From the NCBI GenBank assembly GCA_016280635.1, contig JAEEHC010000032.1, positions 1 to 44,866 of the forward strand: a stretch of DNA of 44,866 bases, written 5' to 3'. The translations under genes were made by a program, and so were the position numbers. Source of the DNA: Erysipelotrichaceae bacterium. GTDB taxonomy: Bacteria > Bacillota_I > Bacilli_A > Erysipelotrichales > Erysipelotrichaceae. The notes beneath the pieces were generated by a model. It searched no databases. It saw only the letters and a program-made list of their open reading frames with translations, and had not been told where the DNA came from. This document shows positions 1 to 7,983 of the stretch, in pieces (position 1 is the stretch's first letter; each line of letters starts with the position of its first letter).

Positions 1-1215
1 GCACAGAGCAGGTAAGAAGGTAATGATCAGACCATGCACGAATGAGCCAAGTACGCAGCCCTTCAGACCGCCTTCAGCATTGCCGAAGACACCGGCGGAA
101 GCACCGCAGAAGAAGTGCGGAACAACACCCGGGAGAATCAGGGCTAAGCCTAAGCCGGCCTTGTTCAGAGCGATCAGGATAACCAGACCGACAACGCCGC
201 CTAAGAAGGATACTAAGAAGCCGATCAGAACAGCGTTCGGAGCATACGGGAAGACAACCGGGCAGTCGATAGCGGGCACAGCACCCGGAACGAGCTTTTC
301 GGCAATGCCCTTGAATGCGGGAACGAGTTCACCAACGATCAGACGGACACCGGACAGGATGATGTATACGGCACCGGAGAAGCTTAAGCCAGCCTTCAGA
401 GCCCATACAGCCCAGTGAGTCTTGGTGTCGCCAGCGACTAAGAAGCCAGAGCAGTTCGGCAGTTTAGCCGGATCAACGTTCATGACTCCCTTGCCAACAG
501 CGATACCGGTGATGACTAAGAAGAAGACAACCATGGTGATACCAATGGAAACAGTGGTGTCACGTAAGAAGGTCAGTCTCTGCGGGAAGTTGATATCTTC
601 AGTGGACTTGCCGCCCTTGAAGAGCTTGCCGCACTGAGCAGCAACCCAGTAGCCGAAGCCACCGAAGTGACCGAAACCTAATTCATCAGTTTCAACGATC
701 TTTTCCATTGATGAATGCAGGAACCAGGGTGAGAAGGCAGAAATGAAGGCTAATAAGCAGCCGCCTGCGATCCACAGCGCGAATCCTGATAATCCACCAA
801 CAGCGCCCAGTAATACTGCCAGCATGCAAGCCATGTATAAGCTGTGGTGACCTGTTAAGAACATGTAATGCATCTTGGAGAAACGAGCGAGAACGATATT
901 CAGGACTAAGCCGAATACCATGATGTAGGAAGTGTCAAGACCGAACTTGTTCAGAGCCATGGCAACGATGGCTTCGTTGTTCGGAACAACACCCTGCATG
1001 TTGAATGTCCAGTTGAACAGTTCACCGAAAGCGTTCAGTGAGTCAGTCTGGATAAAGGTGGCGCCTGCGCTTAATACCAGGAAGCCGACGATGGTCTTAA
1101 TGGTGCCCTTGATGACATCTTCGACCGGTCTCTTCTGGAGGATCAAGCCGAGCATGGCCAGCAGACCTACCAGCATGGCAGGAGTAGCCAAAATGTTAAG
1201 AATAAAATCTAGCAT
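1..1215 (-). CDS. PTS ascorbate-type (UlaA/SgaT family) permease IIC, C-terminus outside window
   Basis: This is the membrane permease subunit of a phosphotransferase system, which takes up a sugar-like substrate while it is phosphorylated. The start is ATG at 1215 behind an AAAGGGG-like site. The reading frame stays open to base 1, giving 405 residues of a family usually near 450-465. Family signatures are VIKGTIKTIVGFLVL near the N-terminus (UlaA has IKGTIKTIIGFMLL), FLTGHH, and GAVPAIDCPVVFPYAPNAV near residue 315 (UlaA has GAVLAIDC followed by APNAV). The rest is multi-spanning hydrophobic. It lies 47 bases after the IIA gene in the same operon. No IIB is visible; it may follow beyond base 1. 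No ascorbate catabolic genes (lactonase, UlaD/E/F) are in view, so the substrate is unproven; only the family is secure. Confidence 0.9.
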   Translation of the reverse strand, partial: MLDFILNILATPAMLVGLLAMLGLILQKRPVEDVIKGTIKTIVGFLVLSAGATFIQTDSLNAFGELFNWTFNMQGVVPNNEAIVAMALNKFGLDTSYIMVFGLVLNIVLARFSKMHYMFLTGHHSLYMACMLAVLLGAVGGLSGFALWIAGGCLLAFISAFSPWFLHSSMEKIVETDELGFGHFGGFGYWVAAQCGKLFKGGKSTEDINFPQRLTFLRDTTVSIGITMVVFFLVITGIAVGKGVMNVDPAKLPNCSGFLVAGDTKTHWAVWALKAGLSFSGAVYIILSGVRLIVGELVPAFKGIAEKLVPGAVPAIDCPVVFPYAPNAVLIGFLVSFLGGVVGLVILIALNKAGLGLALILPGVVPHFFCGASAGVFGNAEGGLKGCVLGSFVHGLIITFLPALC

Positions 1216-1262
1216 ACAATCCCCTTTCTAATTTAATGAATTCTTGCTAAATCATTTATGAT

Positions 1263-1712
1263 CTACATCTCAGAGTTCTCGATAAACAGGTCATATATCT
1301 GCTCTGGAGATGTACAATCCAAAATCTGTCTTTCCTTCTCTTCGTCACCGAAGATGTTGGAAACGGCGACAATGCCGCCCATGTGGGAAGTGTGGTCAAC
1401 GGCGCACAGGGCTACCAGTACGCGTACCTGGGTCTTCTCTTCCGAGAAGGCAACCGGTTCCTTCAGAACCGTGCAGGCCAGCTGAGTCTTGCTGACACCG
1501 GCTTCGCTGGAGGCATGGATCAGGGCCATGCAGTCGGTCAGTACATAGTACGGGCCGTAGTCTTCGGTCATTTTCAGAACTGCCTGTTCGTACGCATCGG
1601 TACAGCAGCCGTCCTTTACCAGCGGTTCCAAAGCCACATGAATGGCTTCCTTCCAGTCAGCAACCGCATCTCTGATGATGCAGTTTTCCTTTTTGATCAG
1701 ATCCTGTATCAT
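1263..1712 (-). CDS. PTS IIA component, mannitol/fructose-ascorbate type (UlaC-like)
   Basis: This soluble subunit of 149 residues relays phosphate from HPr to IIB of the neighbouring PTS. The active-site region CMALIHASSEAGV contains the expected phospho-histidine, H66, in the family pattern ALxHxxxExGV. It is followed by the VLVALCAVDHTSHMG strand that matches ALCATN/ALCAVD of UlaC-type IIA domains. I chose ATG at 1712 because it has a GGGAG site and the encoded MIQDLIKKEN matches a normal family N-terminus; a longer frame upstream adds unrelated residues. It is the first gene of the operon. The promoter and cre-like site upstream suggest catabolite control. Confidence 0.88.
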   Translation of the reverse strand: MIQDLIKKENCIIRDAVADWKEAIHVALEPLVKDGCCTDAYEQAVLKMTEDYGPYYVLTDCMALIHASSEAGVSKTQLACTVLKEPVAFSEEKTQVRVLVALCAVDHTSHMGGIVAVSNIFGDEEKERQILDCTSPEQIYDLFIENSEM

Positions 1713-1771
1713 AGAAAAACACTCCCTTCTATCAAAATATGAACTAATGTAGTCTGGCTGATGACACATTA

Positions 1772-1799
1772 ATTGTAGCATAACAAACAAATATTACAA
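1772..1799 (-). promoter_or_regulatory. Predicted promoter of the PTS operon
   Basis: On the minus strand an extended -10, TGC-TACAAT (hexamer at 1772-1777), follows a weak -35 TTGTAA (1794-1799) after a 16-bp spacer. It lies about 60 bases upstream of the IIA start. Predicted from motif only. Confidence 0.5.
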
Positions 1800-1817
1800 T
1801 GACTTTTATTCTTTCCC

Positions 1818-1831
1818 GCTAAGCGCTTTCA
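1818..1831. promoter_or_regulatory. cre-like CcpA site
   Basis: GCTAAGCGCTTTCA matches 12 of 14 positions of the catabolite-responsive element TGWAANCGNTNWCA; only the first two bases differ. It lies 18 bases upstream of the predicted -35 of the PTS operon, in the region between the divergent PTS and TPR-protein genes. CcpA binding is inferred from the motif. Confidence 0.6.
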
Positions 1832-1910
1832 TAACACCACCGGCTTTTTGTTCATTTTTCATCCAAATGCCGCCTGAACAGTTATATAATAATAAAGTGA
1901 GGTATTTGTT

Positions 1911-2564
1911 ATGACCAAGGAATTAGCCGCAACGATCGTTGTTCTGTGCATGGTGGCACTGGCCGTGCCCATGTTCATCCGGACTTTCATCTGGAACCGT
2001 TTTCTCAAGCATCTGAAGGCCGGCCACGATGAAGAAGCCCTTAAGATCCTTAACAGCGGCTACTACAAGGTCATGTTCGGCGACTATAACCGGAAGTGGA
2101 ACCTGATGCGCTACTACATTTCCCGTGACAATACCGAAGTGGTAAAGGATCTGACCGGCAAGCTGCTCTACGACAGCCTGTCACCACAGCAGGCCTATCA
2201 GGTCTTCTCCAACGCCTACTTCTATTTCCTTTCCCAGCGCGATCAGGAAATGACCGCCAAGATCCTGGAAAGGCTGGAACCGGTGCTGGATGAGGAAAGC
2301 CGCGAACAGTTCCACATGCTCTACCGGGTCATGATCGAAAAGAAAAGCGATGACATTGAACGCGTTCATGAGCTGTTGGAACAGAAGGAAAAGGAAAAGC
2401 AGTCCTATTCCAAGTCATCCCAGCTGGGCATGCTGCAGTATCTTTTGGGAATGCAGTACGGTTATCTGAATGACAAGAAGGAAGCGGAGAAATGGCTCAA
2501 GAAGGCCAAGACCAACGTCAAGGGTTCTCCGCTGGAAAAGGAGATCAAGAAGATCCTGCATTAG
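1911..2564 (+). CDS. Membrane-anchored TPR-like protein of unknown function
   Basis: A protein of 217 residues. One N-terminal membrane helix spans about residues 5-28 (VVLCMVALAVPMFIRTF). The rest is a soluble, strongly alpha-helical and charged domain. Helix-pair patterns such as AYQVFSNAYFYFLSQ and LGMQYGYLNDKKEAEKWLKKA resemble tetratricopeptide repeats. The anchor probably holds the TPR domain on the cytoplasmic side. The start has a GTGAGG site, and TATAAT lies 25 bases upstream. The next gene (aldolase 1) begins 17 bases after the stop, so the two are probably co-transcribed. A scaffold role is possible, but nothing in the sequence fixes a function. Confidence 0.75.
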   Translation: MTKELAATIVVLCMVALAVPMFIRTFIWNRFLKHLKAGHDEEALKILNSGYYKVMFGDYNRKWNLMRYYISRDNTEVVKDLTGKLLYDSLSPQQAYQVFSNAYFYFLSQRDQEMTAKILERLEPVLDEESREQFHMLYRVMIEKKSDDIERVHELLEQKEKEKQSYSKSSQLGMLQYLLGMQYGYLNDKKEAEKWLKKAKTNVKGSPLEKEIKKILH

Positions 2565-2581
2565 CAGGAAGAAAGGAACCT

Positions 2582-3274
2582 ATGGAAATACTGGTTGATA
2601 CTGCCAAGCTGGAAGACATCCGCTGGGCCTGTGACAATTTTCCCATTTCAGGTGTTACCTGCAACCCCACCATCCTGATCAATACGGCCAGACCGGACGA
2701 TCCCTTTGAGCATCTGCGCAAAATGCGGGAAGTCGTTGGCTTTGACCGTACCCTGCATGCCCAGGTCGTTTCCCTGGACAGCGATGTCATGATCGAGGAA
2801 GCTAGGGCATTGGTTGAAAATGTGGACCGGGAGATCTACATCAAGGTACCGGTCACTCAGGAAGGACTGCGCACCATTACCAAGCTTAAGAAGGATGGTT
2901 TCCATGTTACCGCCACTACGGTCTATGACCCCATGCAGGCCTTCTATGCCCTGGCTGCCGGGGCTGACTACATCGCCATTTATGTCAACCGCATGGATAC
3001 CTATGTCAGCAAGCCGGAAAACCTCTACCGGGCCCTGCAGGATAAGATCGAGCAGGAAAACCTGCCCACCCGGATCATGGCATCCGGTTTCCACAGCGTC
3101 GGTCAGCTGAAAAACGCCTTTGCCTGCGGCGTGGAGACCGCCACGATCACCCCGGACATTCTGAAGGCAGACTTCAACAATCAGAATGTCATCAATCACA
3201 TTGCCTCCTTCAAGAAGGACTGGGAGTCCATGTACGGACCGGGGGCAACCCTGCTAAACAGCATCAGGAAATAA
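2582..3274 (+). CDS. Fructose-6-phosphate aldolase-like protein, copy 1
   Basis: A class I aldolase of the small transaldolase family (MipB/TalC/FsaA), 230 residues. The Schiff-base lysine is K88 in IYIKVPVT. Q61 (in HAQV), T112 and Y134 (in YVNR) correspond to Gln59, Thr109 and Tyr131 of E. coli FSA, where true transaldolases carry Glu and Phe. This favours reversible aldol cleavage of fructose 6-phosphate to dihydroxyacetone and glyceraldehyde 3-phosphate, or a related reaction, over transaldolase activity. The start at 2582 has an AAAGGA site and matches copy 2 (MEILVDTA); a longer upstream frame overlaps the previous gene and was rejected. Copy 2 follows 18 bases later. Confidence 0.9.
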   Translation: MEILVDTAKLEDIRWACDNFPISGVTCNPTILINTARPDDPFEHLRKMREVVGFDRTLHAQVVSLDSDVMIEEARALVENVDREIYIKVPVTQEGLRTITKLKKDGFHVTATTVYDPMQAFYALAAGADYIAIYVNRMDTYVSKPENLYRALQDKIEQENLPTRIMASGFHSVGQLKNAFACGVETATITPDILKADFNNQNVINHIASFKKDWESMYGPGATLLNSIRK

Positions 3275-3292
3275 AAGATTCAGGAGGAAATT

Positions 3293-3982
3293 ATGGAAAT
3301 CTTAGTTGATACCGCTAATCTGGACGAGATCAGATATGCCTGCGATTATTACCCGCTTTCAGGTGTAACCTGCAATCCGACCATCGTCATGAAGTCGGCC
3401 AATCCCGATGACTTCTTCGCTCACCTCAAGAAGATGAGAGAGATCATCGGTCATGACCGCACCCTCCATGCTCAGGTCATCGCCCTGGATTCCGAGACTC
3501 AGATCAAGGAAGCCCATGCCATGGCTGACCAGCTGGGCAAGGACATCTATGTCAAGGTTCCGGTGACTCAGGAAGGTCTGAGAACCATCACCCGGCTGAA
3601 GAAAGACGGCTTCAATGTCACGGCTACCGGTGTCTATGACACCATGCAGGCCTTCTATGCCCTGGCTGCCGGCGCTGATTACATCGCCGCCTATGTCAAC
3701 AGAATGCTGAACATCGGCGCTGAGCCCAATCAGCTCTTCATTGACGTCCAGAACAAGATCGACCAGGAAGGACTGCCGTCAAAACTGCTGGCAGCCGGAT
3801 TCCACAGCGTCGGTCAGCTGAAGGATGCCTTTGCCTGCGGCTGCGAGTCAGCCACCGCTTCCCTGGACATTCTGAAAGCCACCTTCAACAACCAGAACGT
3901 CATCAACCACATTGCCTCCTTCAAGAAGGACTGGGAATCCATGTACGGTGAAGGTGCTACTCTGCTCAACTCCAGAAAGTAG
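3293..3982 (+). CDS. Fructose-6-phosphate aldolase-like protein, copy 2
   Basis: A tandem paralog of the preceding gene, 229 residues; 42 of the first 60 residues are identical by eye. It keeps the Schiff-base lysine K88 (IYVKVPVT), Q61, T112 and the YVNR tyrosine, so it should also be catalytic. Differences cluster after YVNR (MLNIGAEPNQLF versus MDTYVSKPENLY), a region that could tune substrate choice. The last 20 or so codons are nearly identical between the copies even at DNA level, suggesting duplication or gene conversion. AGGAGG precedes the ATG. It is the last gene before the 4013-4038 terminator. Confidence 0.9.
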   Translation: MEILVDTANLDEIRYACDYYPLSGVTCNPTIVMKSANPDDFFAHLKKMREIIGHDRTLHAQVIALDSETQIKEAHAMADQLGKDIYVKVPVTQEGLRTITRLKKDGFNVTATGVYDTMQAFYALAAGADYIAAYVNRMLNIGAEPNQLFIDVQNKIDQEGLPSKLLAAGFHSVGQLKDAFACGCESATASLDILKATFNNQNVINHIASFKKDWESMYGEGATLLNSRK

Positions 3983-4012
3983 TACATAGACGCCCTCATT
4001 TCAAAGCGCAAG

Positions 4013-4044
4013 AAGCCGGCTCAGACTTGAGCCGGCTTTCCTTT
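4013..4044 (+). terminator. Terminator of the aldolase operon
   Basis: A perfect 10-bp stem, AAGCCGGCTC (4013-4022) and GAGCCGGCTT (4029-4038), has a 6-base loop and is followed by TCCTTT. Confidence 0.85.
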
Positions 4045-4049
4045 GCCAT

Positions 4050-4076
4050 GAAAAAGCGCCACGGATGTGACGCTTT
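4050..4076 (-). terminator. Terminator of the transketolase operon
   Basis: Stem AAAGCGcCAC (4053-4062) with GTGaCGCTTT (4067-4076), one mismatch and a GGAT loop. Read on the minus strand it ends in a run of T (4051-4055 are A on plus). It lies 8 bases after the transketolase C-terminal-subunit stop. Confidence 0.75.
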
Positions 4077-4084
4077 GATGGTGA

Positions 4085-5044
4085 TTACTTCAGCAGTCCC
4101 TTTACGGTAGCGACCAGGTCGTCGGCCGTAAGCTTGAACTCCTTCTGCAGCCAGTCCTGAGTGCCAACCTGTCCGAAGACATCATTGGCGCCATGGCGCT
4201 TAAACGGAATGCCGACAGCGTTTTCCGCCAGCACTTCCGCAACGGCTGAGCCCAGACCGCCGATGATGGAATGGTTCTCGAAGGATACGATGGCCTTCTT
4301 GCCTTTGGCTTCCTTCAGGATCAGTTCGGCATCAAGCGGCTTGATGGTGAACATGTCGATCACTTCAGCGCTGATTCCTTCAGCCGCCAGTTTCTCAGCA
4401 GCGTCCAGAGCATCGGAGACGATCTGACCGGCCGTAATGATCAGTACGTCATCGCCCTTGGTCAGCACATTGCCCTTACCAAGCTGGAAGGTTGAACCGG
4501 GAGCGTAGACATTGCGGACATCCTTACGGTTGGCGCGGAAATAATGAATTCCCTTCATGGAGGCAAATTCCTTAACGATCCATTCCAGCTGTACGGCGTC
4601 TGCGGCATCGCAGATGACGGCTGTCGGCATGGCTCTCATCAGAGCCACGTCTTCCCAGGTCGTATGGGTACCGCCGTTAGGGCCGGCGTCAAAGCCGGGG
4701 TCAGAACCGTAGACATTGATGGTATTATGCGCGTAAGCGCCGGAGAGATAAAGCTGGTCGTAGACACGTCTGGTCGCAAACGGACCAAAGGTGTGGACAA
4801 ACGGCTTGAAGCCTTCAACGGACAGGCCGGCCGCGGTACCGATCATGTTGGCCTCGGCAATGCCCATCTGAATGAAGCGCTCCGGATGATCCTTCTGGAT
4901 GATGGTTGAGCTGCTGGCTCCGGCCAGGTCAGCCTCCAGGAAGACCAGCTTGTCATCGGTATTCATTAAGTCAGAAAGAGTCTGCATTACGACTTTAGCG
5001 AGCGGGGTACCCTTCTTGCTGCGATCATCGGTTAACTTAAACAT
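4085..5044 (-). CDS. Transketolase, C-terminal subunit
   Basis: This is the pyrimidine-binding and C-terminal domain half of a split transketolase, 319 residues. Transketolase moves two-carbon ketol units between sugar phosphates in the pentose phosphate pathway using thiamine diphosphate. The catalytic glutamate that activates the cofactor is E64 in MGIAEANMIGTAAG. HTFGPFATRRVYDQL and the GSDPGFDAGPNGGTHTTWEDVALMR stretch are typical for this half. Its ATG overlaps the stop of the N-terminal subunit by one base (5044), giving tight translational coupling and equal amounts of the two subunits. Confidence 0.95.
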   Translation of the reverse strand: MFKLTDDRSKKGTPLAKVVMQTLSDLMNTDDKLVFLEADLAGASSSTIIQKDHPERFIQMGIAEANMIGTAAGLSVEGFKPFVHTFGPFATRRVYDQLYLSGAYAHNTINVYGSDPGFDAGPNGGTHTTWEDVALMRAMPTAVICDAADAVQLEWIVKEFASMKGIHYFRANRKDVRNVYAPGSTFQLGKGNVLTKGDDVLIITAGQIVSDALDAAEKLAAEGISAEVIDMFTIKPLDAELILKEAKGKKAIVSFENHSIIGGLGSAVAEVLAENAVGIPFKRHGANDVFGQVGTQDWLQKEFKLTADDLVATVKGLLK

Positions 5045-5901
5045 TATGCTTCCTCCTTTTCAATGAATTCACCCAGGGCAGCGATGGCGTCATCAGCGGC
5101 CTTGTTGATCTCATCATTGTTGAATTTTACTGAATGGTTGCTCTTCAGTTCCTCAAAGTACTTGACACCAGAACCCTTGATGCCATCCAGGATGATGCAG
5201 TTGGCACCGTCCTTATGGGCCTTGGCCTTGTCAATGGCGTTGGAAATGGCTTCGATGTCATTGCCCTTGACGACCTGTACCAGGTCAAAACCGAAGGCCT
5301 TCATCTTTTCCTCAAAGCTGAAGGGGTTGAGGACATCCTTGGTATAGCCATCAAGCTGACGCTTGTTGTCATCGATGATGACGATGCAGTTATTCAGCTT
5401 GCGGGCGGCGATCAGCATGAACGCTTCCCAGCACTGGCCTTCATTAAGTTCACCGTCGCCGACGATCAGATATGTATAGCGGTCCTGACCTTTCAGCTTC
5501 TGGCCGTAGGCAATGCCGGCGGCAGCGCTGGTTCCCTGACCCAGTGATCCGGTGGTCATGTCGACACCAGGTGTCTTGGTGCGGTCCGGATGGGACGGCA
5601 GCATCGTTCCGCCGTCATTGAGGGTCATCAGCTTTTCCTTGGGGAAGAAGCCCTTCTCAGCCAAGGCGGAATACCAGGCCGGTCCGGAATGGCCCTTTGA
5701 CAGGACAACCATGTCACGGTCTTCCCATTGCGGATTGGCGGGGTCTACGCGCAGCTGCTTGCCGTAAAGAACAGCCATCAGTTCAACGATGGACATGGAG
5801 CCGCCCAGATGACCGTATCCGCGGTGCTTCAGCAGTTCCAGAACGTCTTTACGGATCTTAGCTGCCAGAAGTGTCAGTTCTTTCAATTCAACTTTATCCA
5901 T
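5044..5901 (-). CDS. Transketolase, N-terminal subunit
   Basis: The thiamine-diphosphate-binding half of a split transketolase, 285 residues. The GDG motif is at 148-150 (IVGDGELNEGQCWEA) and the metal-binding DDN at 177-179 (IIDDNKRQLDG). HRGYGHLGGSMS near residue 27 and LSKGHSGPAWY near 68 are substrate and cofactor residues of the family. A strong AGGAGG site lies 4 bases before the ATG. The extended -10 promoter at 5940-5948 drives this two-gene operon. It sits opposite the aldolase genes, so both metabolic blocks end at back-to-back terminators. Confidence 0.95.
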   Translation of the reverse strand: MDKVELKELTLLAAKIRKDVLELLKHRGYGHLGGSMSIVELMAVLYGKQLRVDPANPQWEDRDMVVLSKGHSGPAWYSALAEKGFFPKEKLMTLNDGGTMLPSHPDRTKTPGVDMTTGSLGQGTSAAAGIAYGQKLKGQDRYTYLIVGDGELNEGQCWEAFMLIAARKLNNCIVIIDDNKRQLDGYTKDVLNPFSFEEKMKAFGFDLVQVVKGNDIEAISNAIDKAKAHKDGANCIILDGIKGSGVKYFEELKSNHSVKFNNDEINKAADDAIAALGEFIEKEEA

Positions 5902-5939
5902 AAAACCTCCTATTTTATGTAGATTTTCTCTGTATTATC

Positions 5940-5948
5940 ATTATAACA
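5940..5948 (-). promoter_or_regulatory. Extended -10 promoter of the transketolase operon
   Basis: TGTTATAAT on the minus strand is a perfect -10 with the TGn extension. No good -35 sits at the right distance. Confidence 0.6.
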
Positions 5949-6014
5949 AATCTCCCGTGATTTTTTCCCTGAATATGCGTCAATCCGCAAAAACCGTATG
6001 CAGGTGCACCCTGA

Positions 6015-6043
6015 TTGGCGACCGGTCTGCTCTATGCTATCAT
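6015..6043 (+). promoter_or_regulatory. Promoter of the alpha/beta hydrolase gene
   Basis: TTGGCG (6015-6020), a 17-bp spacer and TATCAT (6038-6043) preceded by TGC, which makes it an extended -10. Confidence 0.6.
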
Positions 6044-6057
6044 ATAAAAGAAAGGAA

Positions 6058-6077
6058 GGAAGCGGCTTACCGCTTCC
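6058..6077 (+). other. 5' leader hairpin before the hydrolase gene
   Basis: A perfect 8-bp stem, GGAAGCGG and CCGCTTCC, with a CTTA loop. It lies a few bases after the expected transcription start and just before the GAAGGA site. It has no U-run, so it is not a terminator. mRNA stabilisation or translational control are possibilities. Confidence 0.55.
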
Positions 6078-6091
6078 GAAGGACAACACAA

Positions 6092-7036
6092 ATGCTACAT
6101 GAAGTGAAGTTTACCTCTTTTAATGAGCGTGATACTGTTTTTGGCTGGATCTATGTTCCGGCCTGCGAACCGCTGGGCATCATTCAGCTGATTCACGGTT
6201 TCGGTGAACACTCCCGGAGATATCTGCACATGATCACTGCCTTCATGGAGGAAGGCTACATCGTCACGGCCGATGACCATGTCGGCCACGGCAAGACCGC
6301 TCTGGAAAATGACAGCTGGGGCAACTGGGGCGACAAGGGCTTTGAGACCATGGTCGAAGATGAGAAGAAACTGCATGATCTGGTTGTGGAAAAATATCCC
6401 GATCTGCCCTATTTCATGTTCGGCCACAGCATGGGATCCTTCATCACCCGCCAGTACATGGCCAGATACGGTGAGGATCTCACGGCTGCCTGCATCTGCG
6501 GTACGACCGGCATCTGGCCCAACCTGGATGAAAACATTGCCATTGTCCAGAAGCTGGTTGACGAAGGCAAGGGTGATGAGTCTGACCCGACTCTGGGCGC
6601 CACCTTCATGGGTTGGATGTTCGCCCGCTGCCAGGAAGGAGTCAAGCTGGGTAATGAGTGGATCTGCGATGACCCCTGGGTCCAGAAAGACCATGCCGAA
6701 GACCCCTTTGACGCCTTTACCAAGCCGACCAGCAACCGCGCCTGGCTCTACTTCCTGCAGATGATGAAGGACATCACCGGTCCCCAGTGGGCTGCCAGAG
6801 TTCCCAAGGACCTGCCGGTCTATAACATTGCCGGCGACCAGGACCCGGTCGGTCAGTACGGTACCGGTGTCTACCAGACCGCCAACTGGCTGACAGATAA
6901 CGGCAACGACGTTACCACCAGACTCTATTCCGGTTACCGTCACGAGATCCACAACTACATGGAACTGAAGGAGACTGTCGAGGAAGGCATTGCGCTCTTC
7001 TTTGATACCCACGCCTATTCCGACTTATCAGATTAA
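6092..7036 (+). CDS. Alpha/beta hydrolase, monoacylglycerol lipase / lysophospholipase-like
   Basis: A serine hydrolase of 314 residues in the Hydrolase_4 (S33-like) group. The nucleophile elbow is GHSMG at 111-115 (S113). LIHGFGEHSRRY at 34-44 is the oxyanion and lid region typical of monoglyceride lipases. The likely catalytic acid is D251 (AGDQDPVG) and the base H284 (YRHEIHNY). No signal peptide is seen, so it should act in the cytoplasm on lipid monoesters or similar esters. ATG at 6092 follows GAAGGA; the open frame extends upstream to 5957, but that part covers the promoter and was rejected. It is monocistronic, with its own promoter and terminator. Confidence 0.88.
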   Translation: MLHEVKFTSFNERDTVFGWIYVPACEPLGIIQLIHGFGEHSRRYLHMITAFMEEGYIVTADDHVGHGKTALENDSWGNWGDKGFETMVEDEKKLHDLVVEKYPDLPYFMFGHSMGSFITRQYMARYGEDLTAACICGTTGIWPNLDENIAIVQKLVDEGKGDESDPTLGATFMGWMFARCQEGVKLGNEWICDDPWVQKDHAEDPFDAFTKPTSNRAWLYFLQMMKDITGPQWAARVPKDLPVYNIAGDQDPVGQYGTGVYQTANWLTDNGNDVTTRLYSGYRHEIHNYMELKETVEEGIALFFDTHAYSDLSD

Positions 7037-7049
7037 TCTTTCCATTATT

Positions 7050-7083
7050 AAAGGCGATCCGCAGTGAACGGATCGCCTTTTTT
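7050..7083. terminator. Bidirectional terminator
   Basis: A 12-bp perfect stem, AAAGGCGATCCG (7050-7061) and CGGATCGCCTTT (7069-7080), with a 7-base loop and T runs on both strands. It separates the hydrolase from the convergent PHP gene. Confidence 0.9.
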
Positions 7084-7095
7084 ACTTTCACCAGA

Positions 7096-7962
7096 TCAGA
7101 GGGCATGGAATACCGGTTCCATGGCGGTGAAGGTGCAGAACTGTTCATACCCCAATTCATCCCTCAGCATTTCCATGGTTTCCCTTACATGATCACCCAT
7201 CCAGCGGGTGGTGTGGGCATCGGAACCGATGGTGATGATCCGGCCGCCCAGGTCCCTGTACAGCTTCAGTATCGCCTTGCTGGGCTGACTGTCGGAAAGC
7301 TGATAATGGCGGTATGAGGTATTGACCTCAATACCCTTGCCATCGCTGATGGCCTGTCTCAGAATCTCAGCGATCAGGTCTCTGACCTTTTCAAAGGGAT
7401 AGATGCCGTTATGGTCATAGCGGACGATCAGATCGAGATGTGCCAGAACACAGTAGTAGCTGAATCTCTTCATGACTTCCAGGATCTCGCGGTAATAGCC
7501 CTCGTTATATTCCTTCTGGCTCTTTCCGCTTTGATACTGCTGGTTCCAGAGCTCCTGATTGTCGATCTGGTGCATGGAAAGCAATGTGAAATCCAGCCGG
7601 TCGCCGTAATTGCGCCAAAGCTTTTCAAAATGGTCCAGCGTACCGGTCTGGATGCCAAATTCCAGTCCCTGACGGATGGTGATCTTCTTTCCATATGTCT
7701 CCCGCATCCGCATGAGCTTACCGAAATACTCCGGATAATTGACATTGGCCAACGGTTCCAGGGCATCGGGACCATAATTCATCCCATCGCCGCCCCGCCA
7801 GATGATGCCGCCTTCGCTCCAGTCCTTCTTGATGCCGTAATCGACATGATCAGTAAAGCAGATCTCCTGAAAGCCCAGTTCAATGGCCCTTTCGATCTGC
7901 CTTTCCATCGGTTCCCGGCTGTCATCGGAGAATTCCGAATGCAGGTGAAAATCCGCCAACAT
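7096..7962 (-). CDS. PHP-domain phosphatase, histidinol-phosphatase (HisJ/HisK) family
   Basis: A metal-dependent phosphoesterase of 288 residues. It has the PHP signature: HxH near the N-terminus (DFHLHSEFSDDS), FTDHVDYG for the second metal site, LEFGIQ, LAHLDLI, and DAHTTRWMG near the C-terminus. Family members hydrolyse L-histidinol phosphate in histidine synthesis, but no other his gene is nearby and a second PHP phosphatase of the same kind lies at 29612, so the substrate is open. The ATG follows GGAAGGAG. It is the last gene of the cshB-nfo operon, 21 bases after the YxjI-like gene. Confidence 0.85.
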   Translation of the reverse strand: MLADFHLHSEFSDDSREPMERQIERAIELGFQEICFTDHVDYGIKKDWSEGGIIWRGGDGMNYGPDALEPLANVNYPEYFGKLMRMRETYGKKITIRQGLEFGIQTGTLDHFEKLWRNYGDRLDFTLLSMHQIDNQELWNQQYQSGKSQKEYNEGYYREILEVMKRFSYYCVLAHLDLIVRYDHNGIYPFEKVRDLIAEILRQAISDGKGIEVNTSYRHYQLSDSQPSKAILKLYRDLGGRIITIGSDAHTTRWMGDHVRETMEMLRDELGYEQFCTFTAMEPVFHAL

Positions 7963-7983
7963 GCAGTTGCTCCTTCCTCTCCA

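Noticed and set aside
1-1215. The window-edge permease as a galactitol (GatC) IIC
   Set aside because: The IKGTIKTIVGF, LTGHH and GAVPAIDC/APNAV motifs match the UlaA/SgaT family, not GatC.
2492-2581. A longer N-terminus for aldolase copy 1
   Set aside because: It overlaps the preceding gene in another frame; the downstream ATG matches copy 2 and has an SD.
5957-6091. A longer N-terminus for the hydrolase
   Set aside because: It would cover the predicted promoter and leader hairpin, it lacks an SD, and MLHEVKFTSF at 6092 is a natural start.
6095-7012. A long antisense reading frame across the hydrolase
   Set aside because: It mirrors the coding strand, has no SD or family motif, and is explained by the GC-rich codon pattern of the real gene.
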